64,000 bases of DNA from Alistipes sp. ZOR0009 (GTDB lineage: Bacteria > Bacteroidota > Bacteroidia > Bacteroidales > ZOR0009), in contig NZ_JTLD01000033.1 in assembly GCF_000798815.1 (NCBI RefSeq), forward strand, positions 124,001-188,000, in the 5' to 3' direction. This document shows positions 63,640 to 64,000 of this stretch, piece by piece; the first letter of the stretch is position 1; every line of letters begins with the position of its first letter. The notes below the pieces were generated by a model. That model was not told where the DNA came from and made no database searches. It saw only the letters and a program-made list of their open reading frames with translations. The translations under genes were made by a program, and so were the position numbers.

Positions 63640-64000
63640 ATGAAAGCACTAGAAAAAATTTATCAGCAATTCTTAGAATGTCGTTCAGTATCTACCGATA
63701 CAAGGAAGATTGAGAAAGGTACAATCTTTTTTGCCTTAAAGGGTGGTAATTTTGATGGGAATGACTTCGCTTTACAAGCATTGGAGCAAGGTGCTTCCAT
63801 GGCTATTGTAGATAGGGTTGGGATAACGGGTGATAAGGTTGTTTTTGTAGATAATGTACTGCATGCATTGCAGGAGCTCGCTCGGATGTACCGTCGTTCG
63901 TTGTCAATTCCTTTTGTAGGCCTAACGGGTACAAACGGGAAAACAACTACAAAGGAGCTGATTACCGCTGTGCTTTCGAAAAAATACCGGGTGTCATCAA
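63640..64000 (+). CDS. murF: UDP-MurNAc-tripeptide:D-Ala-D-Ala ligase, 5' part
   Basis: MurF adds D-Ala-D-Ala to the cytoplasmic peptidoglycan precursor. About 120 residues are visible before the window ends. They include the N-terminal STDTRKIEKGTIFFALKG and the ATP loop GTNGKTTTKE (97-106). The start ATG at 63640 is chosen by frame; the ATG at 63630 is out of frame. Confidence 0.92.
   Translation, partial: MKALEKIYQQFLECRSVSTDTRKIEKGTIFFALKGGNFDGNDFALQALEQGASMAIVDRVGITGDKVVFVDNVLHALQELARMYRRSLSIPFVGLTGTNGKTTTKELITAVLSKKYRVSS

Overview
The window looks like a chromosomal segment of a Bacteroidota member, probably Bacteroidales-like. The support is as follows. Several promoters match the Bacteroidota TTG / TAnnTTTG consensus. 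Genes lack clear Shine-Dalgarno sequences. Family content is typical of the phylum: two PorV proteins and GldJ of the type IX secretion system (T9SS), DUF2851, DUF3078, BlaI/M56-TonB, Dabb, the TGS-domain nucleoside kinase, and an alaS-M23-M23-MerR cluster. Most of the segment is housekeeping. I see no prophage, insertion sequence, CRISPR array or polysaccharide utilization locus.

Layout. 1-2977 (minus): aromatic amino-acid operon pheA - aminotransferase - tyrA (cut by the window edge). It is preceded by two consecutive leader-peptide attenuators. 3111-11006: uvrA with a lytic transglycosylase, a flavodoxin-fold oxidoreductase, a GH25 lysozyme and a PBP1A. 11007-14790: a 22-nt repeat array, then a TSP3/EF-hand outer-membrane protein with a SPOR protein. 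14821-24533: nucleoside kinase, DUF2851, rpsO, pnp, an OmpA/TPR lipoprotein, a TrmH-type methyltransferase and a lone sucC. 24538-30289: arginine deiminase, a membrane-anchored LuxR-like regulator, a tRNA-Ser/Pro/Pro cluster, clpS and a large TPR/PD40/SPOR protein. 30420-34015: bcp-recA and an ABC-F ATPase. 34020-42817: a 41-nt array, a small HTH regulator, envelope proteins, msrB, Dabb, DUF3078, DUF2062, a TPR protein and the M56-TonB/BlaI pair with its operator. 42818-44180: a 1.4 kb gap with a 42-nt array. 44181-47417: GH29 fucosidase, EamA transporter and a degenerate SDR. 47565-56330: alaS, two M23 peptidases, MerR, a 21-nt array, Nif3, a zinc-ribbon coiled coil and an MFS transporter. 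56349-64000: TPM/TPM/LemA, two porV paralogues, thioredoxin-like, ispF, gldJ and the start of murF.

Two things stand out. (1) The pheA operon has two in-series attenuators. Each encodes a short peptide with a Trp/Phe/Tyr run. In each, the tail codons of the peptide can pair with the 5' arm of the following terminator, so they form an antiterminator. (2) Four separate intergenic gaps hold degenerate tandem arrays with unit lengths of 22, 41, 42 and 21 nt, close to two or four DNA helical turns. Two of these arrays share a core motif. I cannot match them to a described element.
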